The translations under genes were made by a program, and so were the position numbers. Source: an uncultured Collinsella sp. (lineage in GTDB: Bacteria > Actinomycetota > Coriobacteriia > Coriobacteriales > Coriobacteriaceae). Taken from it: 18,481 nt of DNA. The stretch is taken from contig USHS01000005.1 in NCBI GenBank assembly GCA_900554585.1, forward strand, positions 1-18,481, in the 5' to 3' direction. Each line of letters opens with the position of its first letter. Within the stretch, counting starts at the first letter, position 1. This document shows, piece by piece, positions 6,492 to 14,191 of this stretch. The notes under the pieces were generated by a model. That model was not told the DNA's origin and made no database searches. It saw only the letters and a list, made by a program, of their open reading frames with translations.

Positions 6492-7609
6492 TTCAGTGCC
6501 TTCCTGATATCGAACAGCATGACCTCGATGGCCAGCTGGGGAGTAACGTTTCTGGCGATGTTGCGCTCAGCCGTGGCAACCGCCTCGAGCGCCCGGGTGG
6601 CACCCGCAACATTGGTCGCGGCGGCAAGCCGACCGATCGTGTCGCGCACGTCTTCGTTCACCACGTCGGCCGCCTCGTCCTGAAGCGTCAGCAGCACGTC
6701 GCGCATGAGCGTCCGCGCGCTCGCCAGCGCTTCCATGATACCCGAACGCTCGCGCGCGTTGAGTTCGCGCTTGTTGCGGTCCTCAAGCTGCTTCAATGCT
6801 CCACGCGACAGGTAGTCGGCGTTTTGCTCGAGCACCTTTTCCTGCGTGGACTTGACCTCGGCGAGCGGCGCCTTAACGGCGACGATGAGCGACTTGGCGC
6901 GGCTGAGCACGTCGGCCTCGTCGGCGGCAATGAGTGAGTCGATGGCGCGGACCATCTGACGGCGGGCATCCTGGCGCTCGGCACTCTTAAGGAACTCGAT
7001 GCCGCGCGTGGGGCTTCCCGCCACGGCGACCGCCATGCGACAGCGTGCGAGATCCTGGCCCGTTGCGCGGCTCACGGCACGCGCGGCGACGGCGGGCGAC
7101 ACCAGCCGAAACGGCACGCACTGACAGCGGCTCACGATGGTGGGCAACATCACGTCTGCCGAGGTGCCCAGCAAGATGAACATAACGCCCTCGGGCGGCT
7201 CCTCGAGTGTCTTGAGCAGCGCGTTGGCGGTGTTAGCGCGCAGCTGCTCGGCACGATCGATGATGTAGACCTTGGCCTTGGCACGGATGGGCGCCAGCGG
7301 CACGTCATCGAGCAGCTCGCGGGTCTGGGCAATGAGGTAGCCCGTGGCGCTCTCGGGCGTGTAATAGTGCACGTCAGGATGCGTATGCCGAGCAACGCGT
7401 ACGCAGCTGTCGCATGCTCCGCAGCCGTCCTGCTCGCACAGGAAGGCCTGGGCGAGCGCCCATGCGGCATCGAGCTTGCCGGCACCGGGAGCGCCCAGAA
7501 ACAGGTAGGCGTGCGATGCGCGGCCGCTGGCGACGGCGTTGGTCAAAAAGTCGCGCACGCGCTGTTGGGTGTCGAGCTTGGCCAGCAGGCTTGTCTGCGC
7601 GGGGGCCAT
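6482..7609 (-). CDS. holB: DNA polymerase III subunit delta prime
   Basis: The 375-residue protein is an AAA+ clamp-loader subunit: ASHAYLFLGAPGAGKLDAAW holds the Walker A-like loop (Lys45), followed by four zinc-binding cysteines (58, 63, 66, 69) with the HTHPDV motif after them. VYIIDRAEQL (114-123) is the Walker B region, ANALLKTLEEPP is the family signature, and SRC (160-162) is the conserved arginine-finger motif. It helps load the beta clamp on DNA in the replisome. The ATG at 7609 lies one base after the tmk stop with AGGAGG nine bases upstream; the in-frame TTG at 7630 sits inside tmk and would put the Shine-Dalgarno within the coding region, so I reject it. The gene overlaps the PSP1 gene by 10 bases. 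Confidence 0.93.
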   Translation of the reverse strand: MAPAQTSLLAKLDTQQRVRDFLTNAVASGRASHAYLFLGAPGAGKLDAAWALAQAFLCEQDGCGACDSCVRVARHTHPDVHYYTPESATGYLIAQTRELLDDVPLAPIRAKAKVYIIDRAEQLRANTANALLKTLEEPPEGVMFILLGTSADVMLPTIVSRCQCVPFRLVSPAVAARAVSRATGQDLARCRMAVAVAGSPTRGIEFLKSAERQDARRQMVRAIDSLIAADEADVLSRAKSLIVAVKAPLAEVKSTQEKVLEQNADYLSRGALKQLEDRNKRELNARERSGIMEALASARTLMRDVLLTLQDEAADVVNEDVRDTIGRLAAATNVAGATRALEAVATAERNIARNVTPQLAIEVMLFDIRKALKCR

Positions 7610-7610
7610 G

Positions 7611-8294
7611 TTACTCGGCCTCCTTGGCAAGTGCGGCGGCGACGGCGTCTTGCGGAATGTCGAGACCGTACGCGCGAATCTGCTCGACCGTCTTCTCGAA
7701 GACTTCCTCGACGGTCGCAGTGGCGTCGATGAGCTTTACGCGGTTTGGCTCCTCGGCAGCAATGGCACAAAATCCCTGGTAAACACGCTCTTGGAATGCC
7801 ATGCCTTTTGCCTCCATGCGATCTGCCGCGCCACGGGCTGCCATGCGTAGCGCCGCCTGCTCGGGCGTGATGTGGTAGACGAGCGTGAGCGCCGGGTGCG
7901 TCCCCGCGACGGCCAGGCTGTTGGCATCGCGCACCATCTGGCGATCGAGGCCGTCGGCAAACGCCTGGTAGCAGGTCGTGGAATCGTAGAAGCGGTCGCA
8001 CAGGACCACCTCGCCGGCCGCGAGGGCGGGAGCTATGACCTCGTGCACCAACTGGGCGCGCGCCGCCTCGTAGAGTAGCAACTCGCAGGTGTCTCCCATC
8101 GCCGTATTGGCGGGGTCGAGCAGCAGAGCACGGATCTTTTCGCTGATGGCGGTGCCGCCCGGCTCGCGCAGGCTCACAACCTGGTAGCCAGCGAGTTCGA
8201 GCGCGCGGGCAAGCAGACGCGCCTGCGTGGACTTGCCGGCACCATCGACGCCCTCGAGCGTGATAAAGCTATGTTGAGCGGGCTCAAAAGCCAT
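7611..8294 (-). CDS. tmk: Thymidylate kinase
   Basis: Thymidylate kinase phosphorylates dTMP to dTDP with ATP, a required step in dTTP supply. The 227-residue product shows the P-loop GVDGAGKST (15-23), REPGGT (43-48) for dTMP binding, DRFYDST (100-106) and a LID region around RGAADRMEAKG (154-164). The Lys/Arg arrangement of the P-loop and LID decides the subtype; the P-loop here has Ala-Gly before the Lys. Length is slightly above the usual 205-215 because of a longer C-terminus. The ATG at 8294 has a GGAAGGGG purine run about 9 bases upstream. It is the first gene of the tmk-holB-PSP1 cluster, with holB starting two bases after the tmk stop. Confidence 0.95.
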   Translation of the reverse strand: MAFEPAQHSFITLEGVDGAGKSTQARLLARALELAGYQVVSLREPGGTAISEKIRALLLDPANTAMGDTCELLLYEAARAQLVHEVIAPALAAGEVVLCDRFYDSTTCYQAFADGLDRQMVRDANSLAVAGTHPALTLVYHITPEQAALRMAARGAADRMEAKGMAFQERVYQGFCAIAAEEPNRVKLIDATATVEEVFEKTVEQIRAYGLDIPQDAVAAALAKEAE

Positions 8295-8347
8295 GAGCGC
8301 AGCCCCTTCCTACAAGGCGCATAAATGCAGATATATCAACCAAGCCA

Positions 8348-8376
8348 TGATACCCCAGGGGCAGGCGCGCCCCAAA
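8348..8376 (-). promoter_or_regulatory. Possible tmk promoter
   Basis: On the minus strand TTGGGG (8376 to 8371) is followed after 17 bases by TATCAT (8353 to 8348), one base off the -10 consensus. The start would be near 8341, leaving a leader of about 47 bases before tmk. A GGGGC/GCCCC inverted repeat lies in the spacer. Confidence 0.45.
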
Positions 8377-8382
8377 TCGGGC

Positions 8383-8426
8383 CTAGTCATTGGGTAGTCA
8401 TTGGGGACGCCCTTAAATGACTAGGC
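8383..8426. repeat. Palindromic intergenic repeat, copy A (nested)
   Basis: An inner 29-bp unit (8396-8424) begins TAGTCATTGGGGACG and ends AATGACTA. It matches the reverse complement of the copy at 17019-17047 in 27 of 29 positions. A second, outer CCTAGTCATT (8383-8392) pairs perfectly with AATGACTAGG (8417-8426), giving 10-bp arms. It lies between the divergent tmk and zinc-ribbon genes. Confidence 0.8.
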
Positions 8427-8433
8427 GACAGCT

Positions 8434-8475
8434 AGGGACGTTCCTAAAGTGCCGGCAGAAAAGGAACGTCCCTAA
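8434..8475. repeat. 13-bp inverted repeat sharing the GGGACGTTC core
   Basis: Perfect arms TAGGGACGTTCCT (8434-8446) and AGGAACGTCCCTA (8463-8475) flank a 16-base loop. The core GGGACGTTC..TAAA is the one found in the 29-bp repeats. An alternative stem, GCCGGCAG with CTGCCGAC (ending 8483), runs into six Ts, which would look like a plus-strand terminator, but no plus-strand gene lies upstream. Confidence 0.75.
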
Positions 8476-8500
8476 CTGCCGACTTTTTTGAGCGCTGGGT

Positions 8501-8506
8501 ATAATC
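8501..8506 (+). promoter_or_regulatory. -10 element of the zinc-ribbon membrane protein gene
   Basis: TATAAT at 8501-8506 is a perfect -10 sequence, 37 bases before the ATG at 8543. The -35 position (about 8478-8483, TGCCGA) is poor and overlaps the end of the alternative stem described at 8434-8475, so activity may depend on that structure or on an activator. Confidence 0.5.
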
Positions 8507-8542
8507 GTCGTATTGATTTGAAATGTGGCGAAAGGAGTGGCA

Positions 8543-9529
8543 ATGTCTCGGTATTGCGCCTCGTGCGGCAAACTTCTTGCAGATGATGCCAAGTTCTGCA
8601 CCTCATGCGGTGCACCCGTTGAGCAGACAACCGCAAGCAATGGCCAACCCGCGTTTGAGCAGACCGGCTTCCTCGATACGCCGCAAGCTAAGCCGGACGA
8701 CCCCCTCGCCTATCGCCCCGACCCCGCCGCCAGCCCCGCAGCGGTCGAAACGACGCAGCGCATACCCGTCGCGGACACCCCGCCCCAACAGCAACCGGCA
8801 TCTACGTACGCGCCTGATTCACCGCAGGCCCCCGCCGCCAAAAAGAGCAGCACCAAGGCGCTTATCGCCATTATCGTTGTGCTGGTGGCAATCATCATCG
8901 CCCTGGTCATTTTCTTTGTGATCAAGCCTTTCGACACCGCTGCCACGCAGACGACTGCCGAGGTTACTAAGCTGCACCATGATGTTGACGCTGATGACCT
9001 CAAGCCTCTCGGCGACCCCAATAGCCTCTACGACGATGACGATGACGATGACGACGAGGACGGCGGCGAAGCGACGCTCTCCGAGCAGAACCTCTACCGT
9101 CGCCTGAGCGAATACTACGACCTGCTCGAAGATCTCGATAGCCAGGTCCGTGCCTGCGCGCAGGCCTTCAATGGCAGCTATCTGGCAGAAGATCGCACCG
9201 CCCGTCAAAATCTCGCCGACGTCGCCGAGCGCACGGAAGACACCATCGAGCAGTACTACGATATCGTCGAGGACCTGGACGTCCCGACGAGCTCCAAGAA
9301 CTACAGCTCCTGGAAGGACATCATCGCCCTGTACGACGACCTGGACCACCGCATTGACGCAATCTGTGACGCCTGGGAAATCAGCCTGAAATACGCTAAG
9401 CCTGCGGACCACAAGAATGAGATCGTGGCGCCGCTGTCGCGCGACAACGTGGCAGGTACCAATGACAATAAGTACCGCCTAGACTTTGAGGAGCGCTATC
9501 CCGGCGCCAAGCCTGTCGAGGTGAACTAG
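8543..9529 (+). CDS. Zinc-ribbon, single-pass membrane protein of unknown function
   Basis: The 328-residue protein starts with a zinc ribbon (Cys5, Cys8, Cys19, Cys22; CASCG...CTSCG), as in many bacterial zinc-ribbon-domain membrane proteins. A Pro/Ala/Gln-rich linker follows, then KKSSTK and one membrane helix at about 106-127. The ribbon should therefore be cytoplasmic and the rest outside. After the helix come a run of eight Asp (164-171) and an acidic, probably helical domain with repeated YYD/DLED motifs, ending with an ERYPGAKPVEV segment. I do not recognise the extracytoplasmic domain. The start is fixed by AAAGGAG (8531-8537) five bases before ATG; a GTG at 8525 would put that site inside the gene. 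It is divergent from tmk and ends at a bidirectional terminator. Confidence 0.8.
   Translation: MSRYCASCGKLLADDAKFCTSCGAPVEQTTASNGQPAFEQTGFLDTPQAKPDDPLAYRPDPAASPAAVETTQRIPVADTPPQQQPASTYAPDSPQAPAAKKSSTKALIAIIVVLVAIIIALVIFFVIKPFDTAATQTTAEVTKLHHDVDADDLKPLGDPNSLYDDDDDDDDEDGGEATLSEQNLYRRLSEYYDLLEDLDSQVRACAQAFNGSYLAEDRTARQNLADVAERTEDTIEQYYDIVEDLDVPTSSKNYSSWKDIIALYDDLDHRIDAICDAWEISLKYAKPADHKNEIVAPLSRDNVAGTNDNKYRLDFEERYPGAKPVEVN
9032..9052 (+). repeat. GACGAT hexanucleotide tandem repeat
   Basis: Three exact GACGAT units plus a partial fourth encode the poly-Asp run of the zinc-ribbon protein. Because the unit is six bases, changes in copy number would alter the length of the acidic run without shifting the frame. 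Confidence 0.7.
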
Positions 9530-9553
9530 TCGCATGCGACGTTCTTAAACGGC

Positions 9554-9582
9554 TAGTCATTAAAGAACGTTCCCAATGACTA
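9554..9582. repeat. Palindromic intergenic repeat, copy B
   Basis: A 29-bp unit beginning TAGTCATT and ending AATGACTA, with the AAGAACGTTCCC centre. It matches the copy at 17019-17047 in 27 of 29 positions, in the same orientation. Just before it, GACGTTCTTAAA (9538-9549) repeats the core in the opposite orientation, so a larger cruciform can form. It lies between the stop of the zinc-ribbon gene and its terminator. Confidence 0.8.
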
Positions 9583-9584
9583 CG

Positions 9585-9624
9585 CAAAAACGAGCGAGGA
9601 TCATGGGACCCTCGCTCGTTTTTG
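9585..9624. terminator. Bidirectional terminator between the zinc-ribbon gene and topA
   Basis: CAAAAACGAGCGAGG (9585-9599) pairs perfectly with CCTCGCTCGTTTTTG (9610-9624) around a ten-base loop. The T-run on the plus strand and the A-run (Ts on the minus strand) make it work for both convergent genes. It lies 55 bases after the plus-strand stop and 26 bases beyond the topA stop. Confidence 0.9.
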
Positions 9625-9650
9625 TTTTGGGCTATGTTTCGGCTGCGCCG

Positions 9651-12242
9651 CTACTTGTCGGCGGCCGCCTTCTTGGTAGTCGACTTCTTGACAGTCGTCT
9701 TTTTGGCTGTCGTCTTCTTGGCAGCAGTCTTCTTTGCTGCCGTGGTCTTCTTTGCCGCGCTCGCCTTGGTCGCAGTCTTGCGGCCGCGGGCGGGCTTCTT
9801 CTCCTTGGTCGGGCAGTCCATGTTGACGCAGATACGCCACGGACCGCGCGCCGTGTTGACCACCACGATGGGGGCGCCGCACTCGGGGCAGGTCTCGCCC
9901 GTCGCCTCGAGCTTGCCGCGCGCCGGCAGCGGATAGCTCACGCCGCAGTCATCGTAGTTGGTGCAGCGGATAAAGCGCTTGCCGCTCTTCTCGCTCTTGT
10001 GTGCAATCAGATCACCATGGCGTCCGGCCTCGGCGCACACCTTGCACTCGCCCACCTTAAGGTCGGGCTCGTAGTTGGTGGGGCACGTCGGGTTCACGCA
10101 GATCTCGAAAGCCTTCTGGCGGAACGGCTGGCACTTAATGCGCGGCGCACCGCATTCGGGGCACACAGCGGCCTCGCCCTCGAGCGGGCTCACCTTGACG
10201 CCGCTCGGCACCGGATAGGTCACGTCGCAGTCGGGCCAGCCCATGCAGCCGATAAAGCTGCCGCGGGTCTTGGCGCTCGTCTTCATAACCAAGTCCTTGC
10301 CGCACTTGGGGCAGGTGCCCACGCGCGCATCGGCCGTGACGGCGTCGCTGATAGCGTCGCCCAGCTCCTGCGTGTGCTTGAGCAGCCCGTCGAGCACGCC
10401 GGCCAGCAGCGCGCGCGAGTGCGTCACGACATGCTCTTCGGTGTCCTCGCCGCGCTCCACGCGGGTCATGTCGCCGTCGAGCTCGCTGGTCATATCGGGG
10501 CTCGTGATGCGCGGGGCAAACTGCGTCAGCGCGTCGATGATGGCGATGCCCAGCTGGCTCGGCTCAACGGGATCATTTTTGAGATAGCGCACGGCATACA
10601 GGCGCTCGATGATGCTCGCGCGCGTGGACTTGGTACCCAGGCCGCGCTTCTCCATCTCCTGCACGAGCTTGCCCTGGCTGTAGCGCGCGGGCGGCTCGGT
10701 CTGCTTGGCCTCGAGCTTAATGTCGAACACGTCGACCGTGTCGCCCTGCTCCAGCGGCGGCATCTGCTCGTCTCGCTTAAGGCCGTACGGGTAGGCCTCG
10801 CGGAAGCCAGGGGTCACGAGCACGTCGCCCGAGGCCACGAACGGCTCGCCGTTCACGTCGAGCTCGAGCTTGGTGTTCTCGATGGTCGCGGGACCCATGA
10901 GCGTTGCCAGGAAGCGGCGGGCGATGAGGTCGTAGAGCTTGCGCTGGCCACCATCGAGCGTGGACGGATCGCCCTCGCCCGTGGGATAGATAGGCGGGTG
11001 GTCGGTGGTCTCGACTTTGCCGCGCGTGGGCTTCATGGGGCCGGCAAGCACCTTTTTGCATACGGGCGCCAGCGCCGGGTTGATCTTTGCCAGGTCGCTC
11101 ACCACGGCGCCCAGGTCGAGCGTCGCAGGGTACACGGTATTGTCGACACGCGGGTAGCTGATGAGGCCCGCCATGTAGAGAGACTCGGCGATGCGCATGG
11201 TACGCGCAGGTGAGATGCCCTCGGCTGCGGCGGCAGCCTGCAGCGAGGTGGTCGCAAACGGCGTGGGCGGCTGCTGCTTGCGCGAACGCTTGGTCACCGC
11301 GGCGACGGTTGCCGTCGCAACGCCGTCAACGTGGCCGTACGCCGCCTCAGCAGCATCCTTGTCGGTAAAGCGCGCCGTCTTGTGCGCAATCTTAAAGCGG
11401 TCGTCCTCGGCTGCGCCCTGCGCGGCACCCATGCCGCGAATCTGCCAATAGTCCTCGGGCACGAACGCCATGCGCTCGCGCTCGCGCTCGACCACCAGGG
11501 CGAGCGTCGGTGTCTGCACGCGGCCGGCGGAACGCACGTTGCCAAAGCCGCCAAACTTGGCAAGCGTCAGGTAGCGCGTGAGCACCGCGCCCCAAATGAG
11601 ATCGATGTGCTGGCGGCTCTCGCCGGCGTCGGCCAGGTTCTGGTCGAGCGAGACGAGATTATCGAAGGCCTGCGTGATCTCGGCCTTGGTAAACGAAGAA
11701 TACTGGGCGCGGGCGACCGGCAGGTCGGGCGCAACCTCGCGCACCTTGTTGAGGGCGTCCGAACCGATCAGCTCGCCCTCACGGTCGAAGTCCGTGGCGA
11801 TAATGACGCTGTCGGACTTCTTGGCAAGGTTCTTGAGCGAGCGAATGAGCTCTTTCTCGGCCGGCAACTTAATGACGGGCGCCCAGGTGAGATAGGGCAG
11901 GCTCTCGAGCTTCCAGCCCTTGATGGAGATGCCATCGGCAAGAAACGGCTTGCGCTTGGTATCGTAGGGCGGACGCGCCAGGCCATCGGGTATGTCGGCC
12001 GGCAGCATCTCGCCGTCCTCGGTGACCGAATACCAGCCCAGCTTTTTATCGAACAGCACACTGTCGCAAAAATCGGGCGCAAGGATGTGACCGGCAAGGC
12101 CGATCGTCACGCACTCCTCGCCCTTCCACTCAAAACGGTAGATGGCGGTGTTGTACACCTTGTCCTTTTTGGGCTTACCCGTGGACAGACGCTCGGCGAT
12201 CTGACGCGCGGCGTCGTTTTTCTCGGCGATGATGAGCTTCAA
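9651..12242 (-). CDS. topA: DNA topoisomerase I (type IA) with four zinc fingers and a lysine-rich tail
   Basis: Type IA topoisomerases relax negative supercoils by cutting one strand through a tyrosine. The 863-residue protein has a TOPRIM domain (IIAEKND with Glu7; DFDREGE with Asp151, Asp153, Glu155), SAGRVQTPTLALV (238-250), and the active-site segment LISYPRVDNTVYP with Tyr363. Four Cys4 zinc fingers follow: 644/647/666/672, 694/697/715/720, 733/736/760/766 and 785/788/805/810. The last 45 or so residues are Lys/Ala/Thr repeats, a probable DNA-binding tail. The active-site motif and fingers look more like archaeal-type enzymes than E. coli TopA (ITYMRTDS). The start is TTG (12242 to 12240) with AGGAG about six bases upstream; no ATG is better placed. 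It is the last gene of the tat-hyp cluster, 54 bases after hypB. Confidence 0.93.
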   Translation of the reverse strand: MKLIIAEKNDAARQIAERLSTGKPKKDKVYNTAIYRFEWKGEECVTIGLAGHILAPDFCDSVLFDKKLGWYSVTEDGEMLPADIPDGLARPPYDTKRKPFLADGISIKGWKLESLPYLTWAPVIKLPAEKELIRSLKNLAKKSDSVIIATDFDREGELIGSDALNKVREVAPDLPVARAQYSSFTKAEITQAFDNLVSLDQNLADAGESRQHIDLIWGAVLTRYLTLAKFGGFGNVRSAGRVQTPTLALVVERERERMAFVPEDYWQIRGMGAAQGAAEDDRFKIAHKTARFTDKDAAEAAYGHVDGVATATVAAVTKRSRKQQPPTPFATTSLQAAAAAEGISPARTMRIAESLYMAGLISYPRVDNTVYPATLDLGAVVSDLAKINPALAPVCKKVLAGPMKPTRGKVETTDHPPIYPTGEGDPSTLDGGQRKLYDLIARRFLATLMGPATIENTKLELDVNGEPFVASGDVLVTPGFREAYPYGLKRDEQMPPLEQGDTVDVFDIKLEAKQTEPPARYSQGKLVQEMEKRGLGTKSTRASIIERLYAVRYLKNDPVEPSQLGIAIIDALTQFAPRITSPDMTSELDGDMTRVERGEDTEEHVVTHSRALLAGVLDGLLKHTQELGDAISDAVTADARVGTCPKCGKDLVMKTSAKTRGSFIGCMGWPDCDVTYPVPSGVKVSPLEGEAAVCPECGAPRIKCQPFRQKAFEICVNPTCPTNYEPDLKVGECKVCAEAGRHGDLIAHKSEKSGKRFIRCTNYDDCGVSYPLPARGKLEATGETCPECGAPIVVVNTARGPWRICVNMDCPTKEKKPARGRKTATKASAAKKTTAAKKTAAKKTTAKKTTVKKSTTKKAAADK

Positions 12243-12296
12243 AAGAGGCTCCTATCTCGTATCTCTGCGGCTACGCCCGCCCGTATGGCGGCCGAC

Positions 12297-12980
12297 TTAC
12301 GCCCTTGCTTGCTCAATCTGCCCGATGAGCCAATCGCACCAGGCATCCATGCCCTCGCCCTTGCGCGCGCTCACGGCAAACCGCGGCGCCTGCGGATTGA
12401 GGTCATCGAGTGTCTTAGTATACCTATCCATGTCAAAATCGAAAGCCGGGGCCACGTCGACCTTGTTGAGCAGCTGTGCGCCGGCATGTTGAAAGATGCC
12501 CGGGTACTTGACGGGCTTGTCGTCGCCCTCGGGCACCGAGAGAATCATGATGGACAGGTTCTCGCCCAGGTCAAAGTCAACTGGGCAGACCAGGTTGCCC
12601 ACGTTTTCGATAAAGATGACGTCGATGTTTTCCAGACCCACAGCCTGGTCGAAGGCGTCAACGGCCTCCATGATCATGTTGCCCTCGAGGTGGCACAGGC
12701 CGCCCGTGTTGATCTGGATGGCGGGCATGCCGGCCTCTTTCATGGTGATGGCGTCGACGTCCGAGGCGATATCGCCCTCGATGACGGCGCAGCGCAAGCC
12801 GGCCTTGTCGCGCAGGCGCTCGTTGGTACCCAGAATCGTTGTTGTCTTACCCGAGCCGGGGCTCGACAAGACGTTGATCACGTAGGTGTTTGTCTCATTA
12901 AATCGCTGACGCAGCTGATCTGCCAGGCGTTCATTGCGCGACAGAATCGGCGATGCAATATCAATCGTTTTCTCGGCCAT
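12297..12980 (-). CDS. hypB: Hydrogenase/urease nickel incorporation GTPase HypB
   Basis: HypB is a SIMIBI-class GTPase that works with HypA to load nickel into [NiFe] hydrogenase. The 227-residue product shows the P-loop SSPGSGKTT (39-47), VIEGD (67-71), and the metal/dimer motif GGLCHLE with Cys96 and His97, then IFIENVGNLVCPVDFDLGE and the NKVDVAP guanine-specificity motif. It lacks both the N-terminal CxxCGC high-affinity nickel site and the histidine-rich stretch found in some homologues. The ATG at 12980 has AAGGAG eight bases upstream. It follows hypA by 53 bases on the same strand and precedes topA. No hydrogenase structural gene or hypC-F is present, so the target enzyme must be encoded elsewhere. 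Confidence 0.93.
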   Translation of the reverse strand: MAEKTIDIASPILSRNERLADQLRQRFNETNTYVINVLSSPGSGKTTTILGTNERLRDKAGLRCAVIEGDIASDVDAITMKEAGMPAIQINTGGLCHLEGNMIMEAVDAFDQAVGLENIDVIFIENVGNLVCPVDFDLGENLSIMILSVPEGDDKPVKYPGIFQHAGAQLLNKVDVAPAFDFDMDRYTKTLDDLNPQAPRFAVSARKGEGMDAWCDWLIGQIEQARA

Positions 12981-13033
12981 ATTCGGCGCTCCTTACTTCT
13001 ACCATTTATACCCCGTCCCCAGTGGCTGGCGGG

Positions 13034-13390
13034 TTAATCGTCGGGGGTTTCGATTTCGATACTGGCGATGTCGAGTTCGCGGCCGTGCAGCAGGCGCACG
13101 TTGGCGCCGCCACATTGAGGGCAGCGGCAATGGAAACGGTCGTGATCGAAGACCTCGCCGCAGTCCAGACACTCGCTTTGTGGATGGACCTCCTCCACGG
13201 CAAGCTCGCAGCCGCGCGTGAGCGGGTCCTCGTCGCGAAATGTCTCCCACGCAAAGTCGAGTGCCTCGCGCACGACCTCGGTCATATCCCCGATGCGCAG
13301 CGTTACCAAAACGGCGCGCAAGGCCCCCGCCCCACGCGCCGCGCGAATCACTGTATCGAGTATGCCGTTGACAATGCCAACCTCGTGCAT
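13034..13390 (-). CDS. hypA: Hydrogenase nickel incorporation protein HypA
   Basis: HypA is a small nickel metallochaperone that hands Ni(II) to [NiFe] hydrogenase with HypB. The 118-residue length is typical. The N-terminal MHE motif (His2, Glu3) is the nickel site; the zinc site is formed by CLDC (Cys74, Cys77) and CPQC (Cys90, Cys93), with an additional Cys88. The ATG at 13390 starts six bases after the tatC stop, and the GAGGAG codons that end tatC double as the Shine-Dalgarno, so the two genes are translationally linked. hypB follows 53 bases downstream. Confidence 0.93.
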   Translation of the reverse strand: MHEVGIVNGILDTVIRAARGAGALRAVLVTLRIGDMTEVVREALDFAWETFRDEDPLTRGCELAVEEVHPQSECLDCGEVFDHDRFHCRCPQCGGANVRLLHGRELDIASIEIETPDD

Positions 13391-13396
13391 ACCGAT

Positions 13397-14191
13397 TTAC
13401 TCCTCGTCGTCCTCTTCGTCGTCCGAAAACAGGTCCAGACGGCTCACGAACAAGCCCTCCTTGCCCTCGCGCGCGGTAATGACCACACGGGCGATGGCAA
13501 GCGAAATCTCGTAGAGCGAGAGCAGGGCGCCATACATGAGGCCCAGCGTAACGGGCGAGCCGTCGGGCGTAATCACAGCCGAGCCCACAAGCAGGCCAAC
13601 GTACACGAAACGCCAGGCACTGCGGAAGGCCGCGTAGGACACGATATGGAAGACGGACAGATAAAAGATGATGAGCGGCAGCTCAAACGCCACACCAAAG
13701 CCGATCATAAAGAGCAGCTCCATGTTGACGTAGTTCTCCAGGTCGGGCAGCGCCGTAGCGACGGCCGAGGTCTCGCCGATGAGCCACTCAAAGCCCGCCG
13801 GGATGATGATGAAGTAGCAAAAGATGGCGCCCAGAAAGAACAACACCGTCGAGGCGAGCACCGTGGGCACGACCCACTTGCGCTCGTTGGGGCGAAGCGC
13901 CGGCAGGAAAAATGCCAGAATCTGCCAGATGATCATGGGCGTGCACATGACCACGGCCATCTTGATGGCCAGCGAGAAGCGCAGGCCAAAGCCACCGAGC
14001 GTGGTAGTGATGTAGAACTTACCTTCCGGCACAAAGGAGCGAATGGGGTCTTCCAAGATATCGAGCACCACGGGCGTGGCGAAATACAGCACGATAGCGG
14101 CGGCGAACACCGACACGACCACGATGGTCAGGCGGCGACGGAGCTCTCCCAGGTGATCGAAGAGCGGCATACGCGCAGGTCCGATAGGCAT
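13397..14191 (-). CDS. tatC: Twin-arginine translocase subunit TatC
   Basis: TatC is the membrane receptor for twin-arginine signal peptides. The 264-residue protein has six membrane segments and the family marks: MPLFDHLGELRRRL at the cytoplasmic N-terminus, ILAFFLPALRPNERKWV in the first cytoplasmic loop, FGVAFELPLIIF, and SAVITPDGSP before the last helices. The C-terminus ends in an acidic stretch (SDDEEDDEE). Its ATG overlaps the tatA/B stop by one base (TAATG), so translation is coupled. An in-frame ATG seven codons later is possible but lacks the overlap. hypA begins six bases after the stop. Confidence 0.95.
   Translation of the reverse strand: MPIGPARMPLFDHLGELRRRLTIVVVSVFAAAIVLYFATPVVLDILEDPIRSFVPEGKFYITTTLGGFGLRFSLAIKMAVVMCTPMIIWQILAFFLPALRPNERKWVVPTVLASTVLFFLGAIFCYFIIIPAGFEWLIGETSAVATALPDLENYVNMELLFMIGFGVAFELPLIIFYLSVFHIVSYAAFRSAWRFVYVGLLVGSAVITPDGSPVTLGLMYGALLSLYEISLAIARVVITAREGKEGLFVSRLDLFSDDEEDDEE

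Noticed and set aside
9651..9800. Repeats in the topA 3' end as a possible CRISPR or minisatellite
   Set aside because: They are imperfect and codon-phased, encoding the Lys/Ala/Thr tail; no spacer structure.
9576..11213. 545-codon plus-strand open frame antisense to topA
   Set aside because: Begins inside a terminator region and lacks any recognisable domain; topA explains the region.
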